Of a stretch of DNA of 64,000 bases, positions 44,289 through 52,348 are shown piece after piece. The notes under the pieces were generated by a model, which saw only the letters and a list, made by a program, of their open reading frames with translations, was not told the origin of the DNA and ran no database searches. This DNA comes from Streptomyces sp. SDr-06 (GTDB lineage: Bacteria; Actinomycetota; Actinomycetes; Streptomycetales; Streptomycetaceae). The stretch is from positions 1 through 64,000 of the forward strand of contig NZ_QOLA01000015.1 of assembly GCF_003324565.1 (NCBI RefSeq). The letters are read 5' to 3'. A program made the position numbers and the translations under genes. Position 1 is the first letter of the stretch. The number at the start of each line of letters is the position of its first letter.

Positions 44289-45050
44289 TTGTCCGACTGG
44301 TTCGTCCTGCTCATCGCGATGGCCGCCGCATGTGCCGTCGTCCTCACCATCACCTTGTTCAGCAACCGCCGGATCGCCCCCGACGACGACCCCTCGGGGA
44401 CCCCGGACGTCATCGAGTACATGACGATGATGATCGGCGTGGTGTACGCCATCGTGCTCGGCCTCGCCATCGCGGGCGTCTGGGAGGGCCGCGGAGCCGC
44501 CCAGGCGGACGTCCAGCAGGAGGCGCAGGCCCTGCACGAGATCTCCCAGCGCGTCCAGGTGTACCCGGCGGAGGTCCGCGACCGCACCCGGGCCGACGTC
44601 GAGGCGTACGCCTCCTACGTGGTGCACACCGAGTGGAGCCACATGGCCAAGCACGGCGACCTCACCGACGAGAGCGCCCAGAAGCTGGAGAAGATCCGCC
44701 GCGACGTGACGGACTACCACCCGGCGAACGACTTCGAGCAGCAGGCCTACCAGCCGCTGATCGACCAGGTGGGCGCCGTCGACGCGGCCCGGACCGCCCG
44801 CGGGCAGGGGGCGGGCGCCACCATGCCCGGGGTGGTCTGGTTCGGCCTGATCATCGGCGCCCTGGTCACGGTCGGCCTGATCTTCACGTTGCAGATCAGG
44901 CGCACCTGGCGGGAGTTGCTGCTCGCCGGGCTCTTCAGCGCCCTCATCGCCTTCCTGCTCTTCCTGATCTGGGACTTCGACGCCCCGTTCGGCCGGGGCA
45001 TCTCCGCGACGGCGGGGCCCTTCCTCGACCTGTTCCCCAGCATCGGCTGA
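44289..45050 (+). CDS. DUF4239 integral membrane protein
   Basis: 253 aa from a TTG at 44289 with GAGAGG 7 nt upstream. Two N-terminal hydrophobic segments flank GVVYAIVLGLAIAGVWEGR, the hallmark of DUF4239. A central soluble helical region (about 75-170) follows, then two C-terminal membrane segments. The family looks channel-like (distantly bestrophin-like) but its function is unproven. Close spacing suggests co-transcription with the proline-rich protein upstream. Confidence 0.82.
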   Translation: MSDWFVLLIAMAAACAVVLTITLFSNRRIAPDDDPSGTPDVIEYMTMMIGVVYAIVLGLAIAGVWEGRGAAQADVQQEAQALHEISQRVQVYPAEVRDRTRADVEAYASYVVHTEWSHMAKHGDLTDESAQKLEKIRRDVTDYHPANDFEQQAYQPLIDQVGAVDAARTARGQGAGATMPGVVWFGLIIGALVTVGLIFTLQIRRTWRELLLAGLFSALIAFLLFLIWDFDAPFGRGISATAGPFLDLFPSIG

Positions 45051-45263
45051 CGCCCTCCCCACCTCCGCGCGCCCCGTCCCCGGGCCCCGTCGTCCGCGCC
45101 GGCGGGGCCTTCGCTCGTCCGGGCGGGGGACCCCGATGCCCCATTCGCCGGACACCGATCGCGACACACCGGGACACCTCCTAGCGTTTCGGGCATCGAG
45201 GTGCATCTCCCCCCTATGTGGAATCGGTTCCGCAGCTGCCCCTCGGGGACCGGAGGATTGACC

Positions 45264-45824
45264 ATGGGCGCGATACGCATCGCATCCACCGCGCTGCTCG
45301 GCGCTGCCGCCCTCTCGCTCGCCGCGCCCGCCGCGACGGCGGCCGACGCCGGCGCCAACGGAAGCAACATCACGTCGTTCGGCTTCAGCGTGACTCCCTC
45401 GGTCATCGCGCCCGGTGGTCAGGTCACGCTGAACGTCACGGGCTGCGACCGCGATGCCACGGCGTCCTCCGGCGTCTTCGACACCGTCACGATCCCCCGC
45501 GACAGCTCCCGGAACGCCACCGTCGACCTGGACGCCAAACGCGGCGCCGCCTACACCGTGACGTTCGCCTGCGGCGGCGAGCGGGGCACCTCGCAGCTGA
45601 CCATCACCGGCGGTGCGCCGACGACCAGTTCCACCGTGCGCCCCACGGTGCGCCCCACCGTCCGGCCCACCACGCCCCCGCTCGGCGTCCGCGGCGGCCT
45701 CGGCGGCAGCGTGAGCGACGGCCTGGACCCGATCGAGATCGCGGCGGGCGCGGTGCTCATCGCGGTGGCCGGCGGCGGCACGATCTACTTCCTGCGGCGG
45801 CGCTGGGCCGACGGCCGGCACTGA
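45264..45824 (+). CDS. Surface protein with GGLGG-membrane-RRR tail (sortase-type substrate candidate)
   Basis: 186 aa, ATG at 45264 with GGAGG upstream. Signal peptide to about residue 27 (ATAAD). The mature domain is Ig-like (SVTPSVIAPGGQVTLNVTGC) with two Cys, followed by a threefold VRPT repeat stalk. The C-terminus has GVRGGLGGS, a hydrophobic stretch and RRRW, as in cell-wall sorting signals but without LPxTG. The divergent neighbour at 45995 has the same tail at the same spacing, and a sortase gene is 1 kb away. Confidence 0.8.
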   Translation: MGAIRIASTALLGAAALSLAAPAATAADAGANGSNITSFGFSVTPSVIAPGGQVTLNVTGCDRDATASSGVFDTVTIPRDSSRNATVDLDAKRGAAYTVTFACGGERGTSQLTITGGAPTTSSTVRPTVRPTVRPTTPPLGVRGGLGGSVSDGLDPIEIAAGAVLIAVAGGGTIYFLRRRWADGRH

Positions 45825-45925
45825 GCACCCCGGTGGACGGGACGCGGAGCGGCTGCCACGCCGACCGCCCTGTCCGGCGCAGGACTTCGCGCCGGAGCCG
45901 GGACGCGGCCGCGGCGCCGCACCCG

Positions 45926-45959
45926 TCGCCCCCGAGTCCTGGCCGGGACTCGGGGGCGA
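45926..45959. terminator. Bidirectional terminator hairpin
   Basis: A perfect 14-bp stem (TCGCCCCCGAGTCC and its complement) with a 6-nt loop lies between the convergent surface-protein genes at 45264 and 45995. Confidence 0.78.
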
Positions 45960-45994
45960 GAGGCCGTTGGGGTCGTTCCGGGAGGTTCGTCCGG

Positions 45995-46486
45995 TCAGAC
46001 CCGCACGCTCAGGCGCCGACGGCGGGCGACGAACAGCGCGCCGCCGATCGCGGCCGTACCGGCGAGGGCGCCGCCGACCGTCATCTCGGTGTCGCTCGGG
46101 CCCGCGGCGCCGCCGAGGCCGCCGTCGGCGCCCCGGCCTTCCAGGACCCGGAAGCTGCGCGTCGCCACGCGGTCGCTGTCGTTGCACTTGACCGCCAGGC
46201 TGTACTCGCCCGGCGTCGCGTGGTCGTGGATCCGCGCGGTCGCGAAGTTGATGTCGCCCGACGACAGGTGGACCTCGTCGAAGGCGTTCGAGCTGACCCG
46301 GCCGCCGCTGTGGCAGCCCCGGGCGGTGATGCTCAGGGTGGCGCCTTGGTGGACCCGGGAGGGGTCGACGTCGACGCTGGTCGGCCCGCCGCCGGAGGGC
46401 GGACCCCCCGCGAGGGCCGCCGGCGCGGCGAACCCGACCGCGGCGCCGACGGCCAGCGCCACCGTGAGAGCGCGTGAAGCACGCAT
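45995..46486 (-). CDS. Second surface protein with GGLGG-membrane-RRR tail
   Basis: 163 aa from the ATG at 46486, with a strong GGAGG 7 nt upstream. Signal peptide (about 1-26, ALAGG) and Ig-like mature part with two Cys (SITARGCHSGG, AVKCNDSD), similar in layout to the 45264 protein (VDVDPSRVHQGATLSI versus SVTPSVIAPGGQVTLN). Tail: RGADGGLGGAAG, hydrophobic stretch, ARRRR, with the RRR about 37 residues after GGLGG in both. Their shared tail points to a common sorting or anchoring route. Confidence 0.82.
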   Translation of the reverse strand: MRASRALTVALAVGAAVGFAAPAALAGGPPSGGGPTSVDVDPSRVHQGATLSITARGCHSGGRVSSNAFDEVHLSSGDINFATARIHDHATPGEYSLAVKCNDSDRVATRSFRVLEGRGADGGLGGAAGPSDTEMTVGGALAGTAAIGGALFVARRRRLSVRV

Positions 46487-46817
46487 GGTTGAACCTCCAT
46501 GGGAGGACGCCCCGGAGCCGTGCCCCGGGAAGATCGACGAGTACGCCTCCCACACGAACCCTCACCGCCGCTCATACAAGCCGCATTTCGGTACTCATCC
46601 ACCCTGGTGAACCGCGGGCCCTCCGTTCGGGGCCGAAATCTGACGGACCCGCAGGTCACAGACCGTCAGATCATTTCCGCCACCGCGCTACCCGGATGGC
46701 CCAGGCCCGCTGGACCCGGCACCCGTTCGCCGCTCTGCGATCGCCCGGCGGGCGCGCCGACCGTACGGTGCTCGAAGGCGCGCTGAGGGTGGACGGCGAA
46801 GGAGTTGACGAAGAGAC
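46487..46817. other. Divergent intergenic region before the sortase gene
   Basis: About 330 bp between the leftward surface-protein gene and the rightward sortase gene. It must hold both promoters. I see no clear operator, only some AT-richer stretches near 46560-46600 and 46660-46690, and no further gene. Confidence 0.45.
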
Positions 46818-47477
46818 ATGGCGCACGAAGAGAGCGGCATGGAGCGGCGCAGGCGCTCCCCGTGGGGGGCCCTGGCCCTGGTGATGCTGACCGGCCTCGC
46901 GCTGATGCGCAACGGCGCGGACGCGACGATGGGGCCGCCGCAGCCCGCCGCGGCGGCGGCGCCGGCCAGCGCCTCGGAGCCCGGGGCCACCCCGTCGCCC
47001 GCCGCCGAGGTCGAGCCGCTGCCCTTCGCCCCGGCCTCCCGGGTGCGGATCGAATCGATCAATGTGAACGCGCCGGTCATGGACGTCGGCACCGACGCCC
47101 AGGGCTGGGTGCAGGCACCGCCGCCCCAGGACCCGAACCTGGCCGGCTGGTACCAGAACGGCGTGGCCCCGGGCATGCGCGGTACGGCGGTGGTGGTCGG
47201 CCACGTGGACAACATGAAGGGGCCGGCGGTCTTCTACGGGCTCGGCTCGCTCCAGAAGGGCAACCACATCGAGGTGGACCGCTTCGACGGCCGCACCGCG
47301 GTGTTCGAGGTGTACGGCGTCGAGGTCTTCGACAAGGCCACCTTCCCGGGTGCCCGGGTGTACGGCGACACCGGGCACCCGGAACTCCGGGTGATCACGT
47401 GCGGCGGGGGATTCTCCCGGGGCCGCGGCTACGACGGGAACGTGGTGGCCTTCGCGCGCCTCGTGTCCGTCAAGTAG
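46818..47477 (+). CDS. Class F-like sortase
   Basis: 219 aa, ATG at 46818 with GAAGAG nearby. An N-terminal membrane segment (about 17-31) anchors it facing outwards. The sortase barrel follows after an Ala/Pro linker. The catalytic triad is complete: H129 (VVVGHVDN), C195 (RVITCGGG) and an Arg at 201 or 203 (FSRGRGYDG). TCGG and the short length fit class F sortases of actinobacteria. It should join surface proteins to wall precursors; the two GGLGG-tailed proteins at 45264 and 45995 are the obvious candidate substrates. Confidence 0.88.
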   Translation: MAHEESGMERRRRSPWGALALVMLTGLALMRNGADATMGPPQPAAAAAPASASEPGATPSPAAEVEPLPFAPASRVRIESINVNAPVMDVGTDAQGWVQAPPPQDPNLAGWYQNGVAPGMRGTAVVVGHVDNMKGPAVFYGLGSLQKGNHIEVDRFDGRTAVFEVYGVEVFDKATFPGARVYGDTGHPELRVITCGGGFSRGRGYDGNVVAFARLVSVK

Positions 47478-47488
47478 CGCCGAGGCGG

Positions 47489-47505
47489 CCCGCGGCCGCC
47501 GCGGG
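47489..47505. terminator. Hairpin between sortase and deacetylase genes
   Basis: CCCGCGG-CCG-CCGCGGG forms a 7-bp stem with a 3-nt loop, with an outer GGCGGC/GCCGCC pair around it, between two convergent genes. Confidence 0.5.
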
Positions 47506-47522
47506 AAAGCCGCCCCGGGGGC

Positions 47523-48353
47523 TCATCTGCGCCGGGGCGGCACCTTCAACTGGTAGCCCTCGGCGAGGAGTTGGGGCAGATAGCTGCGCAGGGCCGCCAC
47601 GCTCTGCGAGCGGTCGCCGCCCGCGTCGTGCGAGAGCACCACGACGCCGGGCGCGGCCCCGTCCAGGACCCGGCGGATGATGGTCGGGGTGCCGGGCGTC
47701 GTCCAGTCGAGGGTGTCGACGGTCCAGGCGAGCGGCTCCATGCCCATCTCGGCCTGGATCTCGAAGACATTGCGGTTCCACGCCCCGTACGGCGCCCGGA
47801 ACCACTGCGGCGCCTCGCCGATGGTCTGCTCGATGACCTCGCTGGTGCGGCCGATCTCCGAGCGGATCATGGCGGGGGCCGTCTTGTTGAGCTGCGGGTG
47901 GGTCCAGGTGTGGTTGCCGACGACATGCCCGTCGTCCTGCATCTCGCGCAGCAGGTCCCGGTTGTCGGTGGCCATCTCGCCGCACAGGAAGAACACGGCG
48001 CGCACGTCGTGGTCGCGCAGCGTTTTCAGGATGCCCGGGGTGTAGCGCGGGTCGGGCCCGTCGTCGAAGGTGAGCACCATGGAGCGCTCCCCCAGCTCCG
48101 GCATGCTCAGGAACGGTCTGGTCCGCACCGGGGGCAGCGCGGTGTGATAGCGCGGCGGGGTGTAGGCGGTCATGGGTTCCAGCCGGTACGCGCTGGGCCT
48201 CAGCGGGGGCGCGGCGGCGTGGGGTCCGGCGGCCGGTGCGGCCCGGGGCGCGGTCGCCGGGGCGACGCCGTCCTCGGTGGTGAGCATGCGTACCGCGGCG
48301 GCGGCGCCGAGGCAGGCGGTGAGGCGCAGCAGCGTCCGCCGACTGGGGACCAT
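47523..48353 (-). CDS. Secreted polysaccharide deacetylase (NodB/CE4 family)
   Basis: 276 aa from the ATG at 48353, preferred because AAAGGGA lies 4-5 nt upstream; an ATG at 48368 is possible. A Tat-like or Sec signal is at the start (SRRTLLRLTACLG). The CE4 motifs are intact: TFDDGPD (catalytic base and metal Asp), HTWTHPQL (metal His pair), RAPYGAWN and VVLSHDAGG. The enzyme removes N-acetyl groups from peptidoglycan or chitin-like polymers. It is convergent with the sortase gene, in the same envelope block. Confidence 0.9.
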   Translation of the reverse strand: MVPSRRTLLRLTACLGAAAAVRMLTTEDGVAPATAPRAAPAAGPHAAAPPLRPSAYRLEPMTAYTPPRYHTALPPVRTRPFLSMPELGERSMVLTFDDGPDPRYTPGILKTLRDHDVRAVFFLCGEMATDNRDLLREMQDDGHVVGNHTWTHPQLNKTAPAMIRSEIGRTSEVIEQTIGEAPQWFRAPYGAWNRNVFEIQAEMGMEPLAWTVDTLDWTTPGTPTIIRRVLDGAAPGVVVLSHDAGGDRSQSVAALRSYLPQLLAEGYQLKVPPRRR

Positions 48354-48495
48354 CTGATCCCTTTTCATGACATGCGGCTTTTGTTCGTCATGGCGGAAGA
48401 TTAGGACCACGGATCGCCGCGAGGCCGACGAAACGTCAGCACCCGCGCGACACGAGCACGAATGGAGTCACCCGGCGAAGCCGTCCCGGGCACCC

Positions 48496-51400
48496 TCAGC
48501 CGCGGCGGACCAGCGGGAAGGGCAGGGTCTCGCGGATGGTGAGGCCGGTGAGGAACATGACGAGCCGGTCCACGCCGATGCCGAGGCCGCCGGTGGGCGG
48601 CATCGCGTATTCGAGCGCGTCGAGGAAGTCCTCGTCGATCTCCATCGCCTCCGGGTCGCCGCCCGCGGCGAGCAGCGACTGCGCGGTGAGCCTGCGGCGC
48701 TGCTCGATCGGGTCGGTCAACTCCGAGTAGGCGGTGCCCAGTTCGGTGCCGAAGGCGACCAGGTCCCAGCGCTCGGCGAGCCGCGCGTCGGTGCGGTGCT
48801 GGCGGGTCAGCGGGGAGACCTCGGTCGGGAAGTCCTTGTAGAAGGTGGGCAGCGTCGTACGCTCCTCGACGAGCCGCTCGTACATTTCGAGGACCACGTC
48901 GCCCCGCGTGTTGTCCGGGGTGTGCGGCACCCCGGCGCGGTCGCAGAGCCGGCGCAGCCGCTGCTCGTCGGTGTCGGCGTCGATCTCCTCGCCGAGCGCC
49001 TCCGACACCGCTCCGTACAGCGTCTTGACCGGCCAGGGACCGGAGATGTCGTGCTCGACGACCCTTCCGTCCGGCCCGGCCTTGCGGGCGAGGGGGGCGC
49101 CGAAGGCCGCCGTGGCCGCGCCCTGGATCAGCTCGCGGGTGAGGTCGAGCATCACGTCGTAGTCGGCGTACGCCTGGTAGGCCTCCAGCATCGTGAACTC
49201 GGGGTTGTGCTTGTAGGAGACGCCCTCGTTGCGGAAGGTGCGGCCCATCTCGAAGACCTTCTCCACGCCGCCGACGCAGAGCCGTTTCAGATACAGCTCG
49301 GGGGCGATGCGCAGATACAGGTCGAGGTCGTAGGCGTTGATGTGGGTGGTGAAGGGGCGGGCGTTGGCGCCGCCGTGGATCTGCTGGAGCATCGGTGTCT
49401 CGACCTCCAGGTAGCCCCGGTCCAGGAGACCCTGGCGCAGCGCCTGGACGGCGGTGGAGCGGGCCCGGACGACGTCACGGGCCTCGGGGCCGGCCACCAG
49501 GTCGAGGTAGCGCCGCCGCACCCGGGCCTCGGGGTCGGCGAGGCCGCGCCGCTTGTCGGGCAGCGGGCGCAGACACTTGGCGGTCATCTGCCAGTCGGTG
49601 GCGAAGAGCGAGAACTCCCCCTTGTCGCTGGTGCCGGTCGTGCCGGTGGCGGTGACGTGGTCGCCGAGGTCGACGTCGCGGGCGAACCGGTCGAGGACGG
49701 CCTCGCCCGCTCCCTCGCGCGTGAGGGCCAGTTGCAGATCGCCCGACCAGTCGCGCAGGACGGCGAAGACGACGCCGCCGAAGTCGCGCACGGCCATGAC
49801 GCGGCCGGCCACCGTGGCAGCCGCCCCCCCGCCCGCCTCCCGCAGCTGCGCCAGGGTGTGCGTGCGGGCCGGGACGACGACGGGGTAGGGATCGGTGCCG
49901 TCCGCGCGCAGCCGGTCCAGCTTCCGGTGGCGGACCCGTACCTGCTCCGGGAGTTGACGCTCCGTCACCTCGGTCGAGCCGGGTCCGGTCAGGCCGAGGG
50001 CCTCGATGGAGGGCAGCCCCGCGGTGGTGACGGGCTTGGTCACGCCCTTGGTGGACCGGCCCTTGCCCCAGAGCTTGCGCAGGCTCGGCACGGAGACGAA
50101 GCCCTCGGCGATGCCGGACGCGAGGCCGACGCGGGCCAGCGAGCCGGCGTCGCCGTAGCAGAGGAAGCGGGGGTACCACTGCGGCTGGTACTTCACGTTG
50201 GAGCGGTAGAGGGCTTCCAGCTGCCACCACTTGGAGAAGAAGAGCAGCAGCTTGCGCCACAGCCGCAGCACCGGTCCCGCGCCGATGCGGGCACCCTCCT
50301 CGAAGGCCGAGCGGAACACCGCGAAGTTGAGGGAGATCCGGCGCACCCCCAACTTCGGCGCGGTGGCGCACAGTTCGGCCACCATGAACTCCATCACGCC
50401 GTTGGGCGCGCTGCGGTCGCGCCGCATCAGGTCGAGCGAGATGCCGTCCGGGCCCCAGGGCACGAAGGACAGCAGCGCGATCAGCTTGCCGTCGGCGTCG
50501 AAGGCCTCCACCAGCAGGCAGTCGCCGTCGGCCGGGTCGCCGAGCCGGTCGAGCGCCATCGAGAAGCCGCGCTCGGTCTCGGTGTCGCGCCAGGCGTCGG
50601 CCCGGTCGATGATCTGCTGCATCTCCTCGTCGGTCAGCGCCGAGTGGCGCCGGATCCGGGTGGTGGCACCGGTGCGCGCCACCCGGCGGACGGCCTGGCG
50701 GGTGACGCGCATGTCGCGCCCGTCGAGGTCGAACTTGGCGACGTGCAGGATCGCCTCGTCGCCGAGCTGGATGGCGCCGAGGCCGTGCCGGGCGTACACG
50801 GTGGCACCCTCTTCGGACGCGCCCATCACGGCGGGAGCCCAGGCGTACTGCCGGGCGATGTCGAGCCAGGCGTCGATGGCCGGGCCCCAGGCTCCGCTGT
50901 CGCCCACCGGGTCGCCGCTGGCGAGCGCGACGCCCGCCTCCACGCGGTAGGTGACGGCGGCCTTGCCGTTCGGCGAGAAGACCACCGCCTTGTCGCGGCG
51001 GGTGGCGAAGTAGCCCAGCGAGTCCTGGTGGCCGTACGCGCCGAGCAGGGCCCGGATGCGGGGCTCCTCGTCGCCGTGCAGGGCGGCCTCCATGCGCTGC
51101 GAGCGGAAGAGCGTGGAGGCGGCGGTCAGCAGGGCGACGGCGCCGAAGAGGCCGAGGAAGAAGTAGAGGGGCTTGGGCGGCTTCCCGTCGAACTGGCCGT
51201 TGGAGACGAGCCCGCCGAAGACCCGGTTGGTGGCCCACAGCAGGCGCTGGCCGCGCGGCAGGCTGTCCGGGAACAGCTCGACGAGCCCCCAGCCGACCAG
51301 GACGCCCGCCGCGAGCCCGAGGCAGAGCACCCCCAGCGCCCGGCGGAAGGCGCCCCGGCGGGTCTCCGCGTAGAACTGCTTGCGGGCCAGGATCAGCACC

Positions 51401-51768
51401 ACCAACGAGGCGCCGCAGAACACCCCGTTGGGGATCCACATCCACTCGGCGACGACGATCAGCAGCACGTCGAGCAGGAACAGCAGACCCAGGTAGATGA
51501 CGACCAGCCACCAGGCGACCCTCTTGCGGGCGCCGATCGCGGCCGCGAGCAGCAGCAGGAAGACGGCGTACGCGAGGTTGGCGCTGACCGGCACCGTGAC
51601 CCGGTCGAGGAACCAGGAGACCGGGTAGAGCAGCCGGCGCAGCGGCGGGATGAGCGCGATGACGCCGCAGAACAGCCCGAGCACGCCGAAGAACATCGCG
51701 AACGCTTCGGGCGCCCGCCCGAGGAAGCCGGTCCGGGACGGTATCGGCGCCGTCTCGCTGACAGTCAT
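48496..51768 (-). CDS. lysX: LysX: lysylphosphatidylglycerol synthase fused to lysyl-tRNA synthetase
   Basis: 1,090 aa from the ATG at 51768. About seven membrane segments occupy the first 220 residues. An MprF-type GNAT-like transfer domain (DUF2156) follows at about 225-580 (FATRRDKAVVFSPNGKAAVTYRVEAG, GISLDLMRRD). The C-terminal 480 residues are a class II lysyl-tRNA synthetase: OB fold (VTATGTTGTSDKGEFSLFA), motif 2 (FEMGRTFRNEGVSYKHNPEFTMLE), and motif 3 (GLGIGVDRLVMFL). The protein charges tRNA with Lys and adds Lys to phosphatidylglycerol, lowering the negative membrane charge and sensitivity to cationic peptides. A TAGAGT box 7 nt upstream suggests a leaderless mRNA. Confidence 0.94.
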   Translation of the reverse strand: MTVSETAPIPSRTGFLGRAPEAFAMFFGVLGLFCGVIALIPPLRRLLYPVSWFLDRVTVPVSANLAYAVFLLLLAAAIGARKRVAWWLVVIYLGLLFLLDVLLIVVAEWMWIPNGVFCGASLVVLILARKQFYAETRRGAFRRALGVLCLGLAAGVLVGWGLVELFPDSLPRGQRLLWATNRVFGGLVSNGQFDGKPPKPLYFFLGLFGAVALLTAASTLFRSQRMEAALHGDEEPRIRALLGAYGHQDSLGYFATRRDKAVVFSPNGKAAVTYRVEAGVALASGDPVGDSGAWGPAIDAWLDIARQYAWAPAVMGASEEGATVYARHGLGAIQLGDEAILHVAKFDLDGRDMRVTRQAVRRVARTGATTRIRRHSALTDEEMQQIIDRADAWRDTETERGFSMALDRLGDPADGDCLLVEAFDADGKLIALLSFVPWGPDGISLDLMRRDRSAPNGVMEFMVAELCATAPKLGVRRISLNFAVFRSAFEEGARIGAGPVLRLWRKLLLFFSKWWQLEALYRSNVKYQPQWYPRFLCYGDAGSLARVGLASGIAEGFVSVPSLRKLWGKGRSTKGVTKPVTTAGLPSIEALGLTGPGSTEVTERQLPEQVRVRHRKLDRLRADGTDPYPVVVPARTHTLAQLREAGGGAAATVAGRVMAVRDFGGVVFAVLRDWSGDLQLALTREGAGEAVLDRFARDVDLGDHVTATGTTGTSDKGEFSLFATDWQMTAKCLRPLPDKRRGLADPEARVRRRYLDLVAGPEARDVVRARSTAVQALRQGLLDRGYLEVETPMLQQIHGGANARPFTTHINAYDLDLYLRIAPELYLKRLCVGGVEKVFEMGRTFRNEGVSYKHNPEFTMLEAYQAYADYDVMLDLTRELIQGAATAAFGAPLARKAGPDGRVVEHDISGPWPVKTLYGAVSEALGEEIDADTDEQRLRRLCDRAGVPHTPDNTRGDVVLEMYERLVEERTTLPTFYKDFPTEVSPLTRQHRTDARLAERWDLVAFGTELGTAYSELTDPIEQRRRLTAQSLLAAGGDPEAMEIDEDFLDALEYAMPPTGGLGIGVDRLVMFLTGLTIRETLPFPLVRRG

Positions 51769-51775
51769 GCTCAGC

Positions 51776-51781
51776 ACTCTA
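51776..51781 (-). promoter_or_regulatory. Candidate -10 element of a leaderless transcript
   Basis: TAGAGT on the minus strand ends 7 nt before the lysX ATG at 51768. No Shine-Dalgarno is seen. Confidence 0.4.
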
Positions 51782-51827
51782 GGGAGGCGGGCGCCGGGCC
51801 GCCTGTCGGAAGCGGCACCCGGCCGGT

Positions 51828-51833
51828 TAGCCT
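51828..51833 (+). promoter_or_regulatory. Candidate -10 element of a leaderless transcript
   Basis: TAGCCT ends 6 nt before the GTG of the universal stress protein gene, which lacks a Shine-Dalgarno. The box and spacing repeat those at 24450. Confidence 0.42.
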
Positions 51834-51839
51834 TCGAAC

Positions 51840-52319
51840 GTGACAGAGCAGCAGCCCCAGTCCCACCCTGAGTCCCAGCGATTCGAACGCGGTACCGACG
51901 GTCCGAAGGTGATCGTCGCCGGCGTCGACGGCTCGGACTCCTCGCTCCGGGCCGCGGCGTACGCCAGTGGCCTGGCCCGGCGGCAGAACGCCCTGCTCGC
52001 CATCGTGTACGTCCAGCCCGTGATGCCGGCCGGCGCCGCGCTCGGCGCGCCCGTCGCCGACACCACCGGGGAGATCGCCGAGGGCCTGGTCGCGGAGATC
52101 AGAGCGGCCGCCGAGCGGGTGCGGGGGATCTGGGACGTCCGCTGGGAGTTCCACACCTTCCGCGGCGACCCCTACTCCGGACTGGTGACCGCGGCCGACG
52201 AGCTCACGGCGGACGCCGTCGTGGTGGGCGCGTCGGAGTCCGCGGGCCACCGGATCGTGGGCTCGGTGGCCGTCCGGCTGGTGAAGGCGGGCCGCTGGCC
52301 GGTCACCGTGGTGCCGTAG
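51840..52319 (+). CDS. Universal stress protein (UspA family)
   Basis: 159 aa from a GTG at 51840. The single Usp domain starts VIVAGVDGSDSSLRAAAYA and ends with the nucleotide-binding loop VVVGASESAGHRIVGSVAVRLV (a variant of G-2x-G-9x-G-S/T). It may bind ATP, although the G-x-x-G loop is altered (GASESAGHR). Divergent from lysX with a 71-bp gap; the promoter pair is shared in that gap. Role in stress is family knowledge only. Confidence 0.88.
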   Translation: MTEQQPQSHPESQRFERGTDGPKVIVAGVDGSDSSLRAAAYASGLARRQNALLAIVYVQPVMPAGAALGAPVADTTGEIAEGLVAEIRAAAERVRGIWDVRWEFHTFRGDPYSGLVTAADELTADAVVVGASESAGHRIVGSVAVRLVKAGRWPVTVVP

Positions 52320-52340
52320 CCCCTGGCGCCGCTACGGCAC
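52311..52340. terminator. Hairpin overlapping the stop codon of the Usp gene
   Basis: GTGCCGTAGC (52311-52320, containing the TAG stop) pairs with GCTACGGCAC (52331-52340) around a 10-nt loop. It lies between the convergent usp and CapA-like genes. Confidence 0.6.
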
Positions 52341-52348
52341 TGTCCCGC

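Noticed and set aside
49475..51511. Long antisense or alternate frames across lysX and the GGDEF-EAL gene
   Set aside because: Such frames arise from the GC-rich third codon position; the true products have clear domains.
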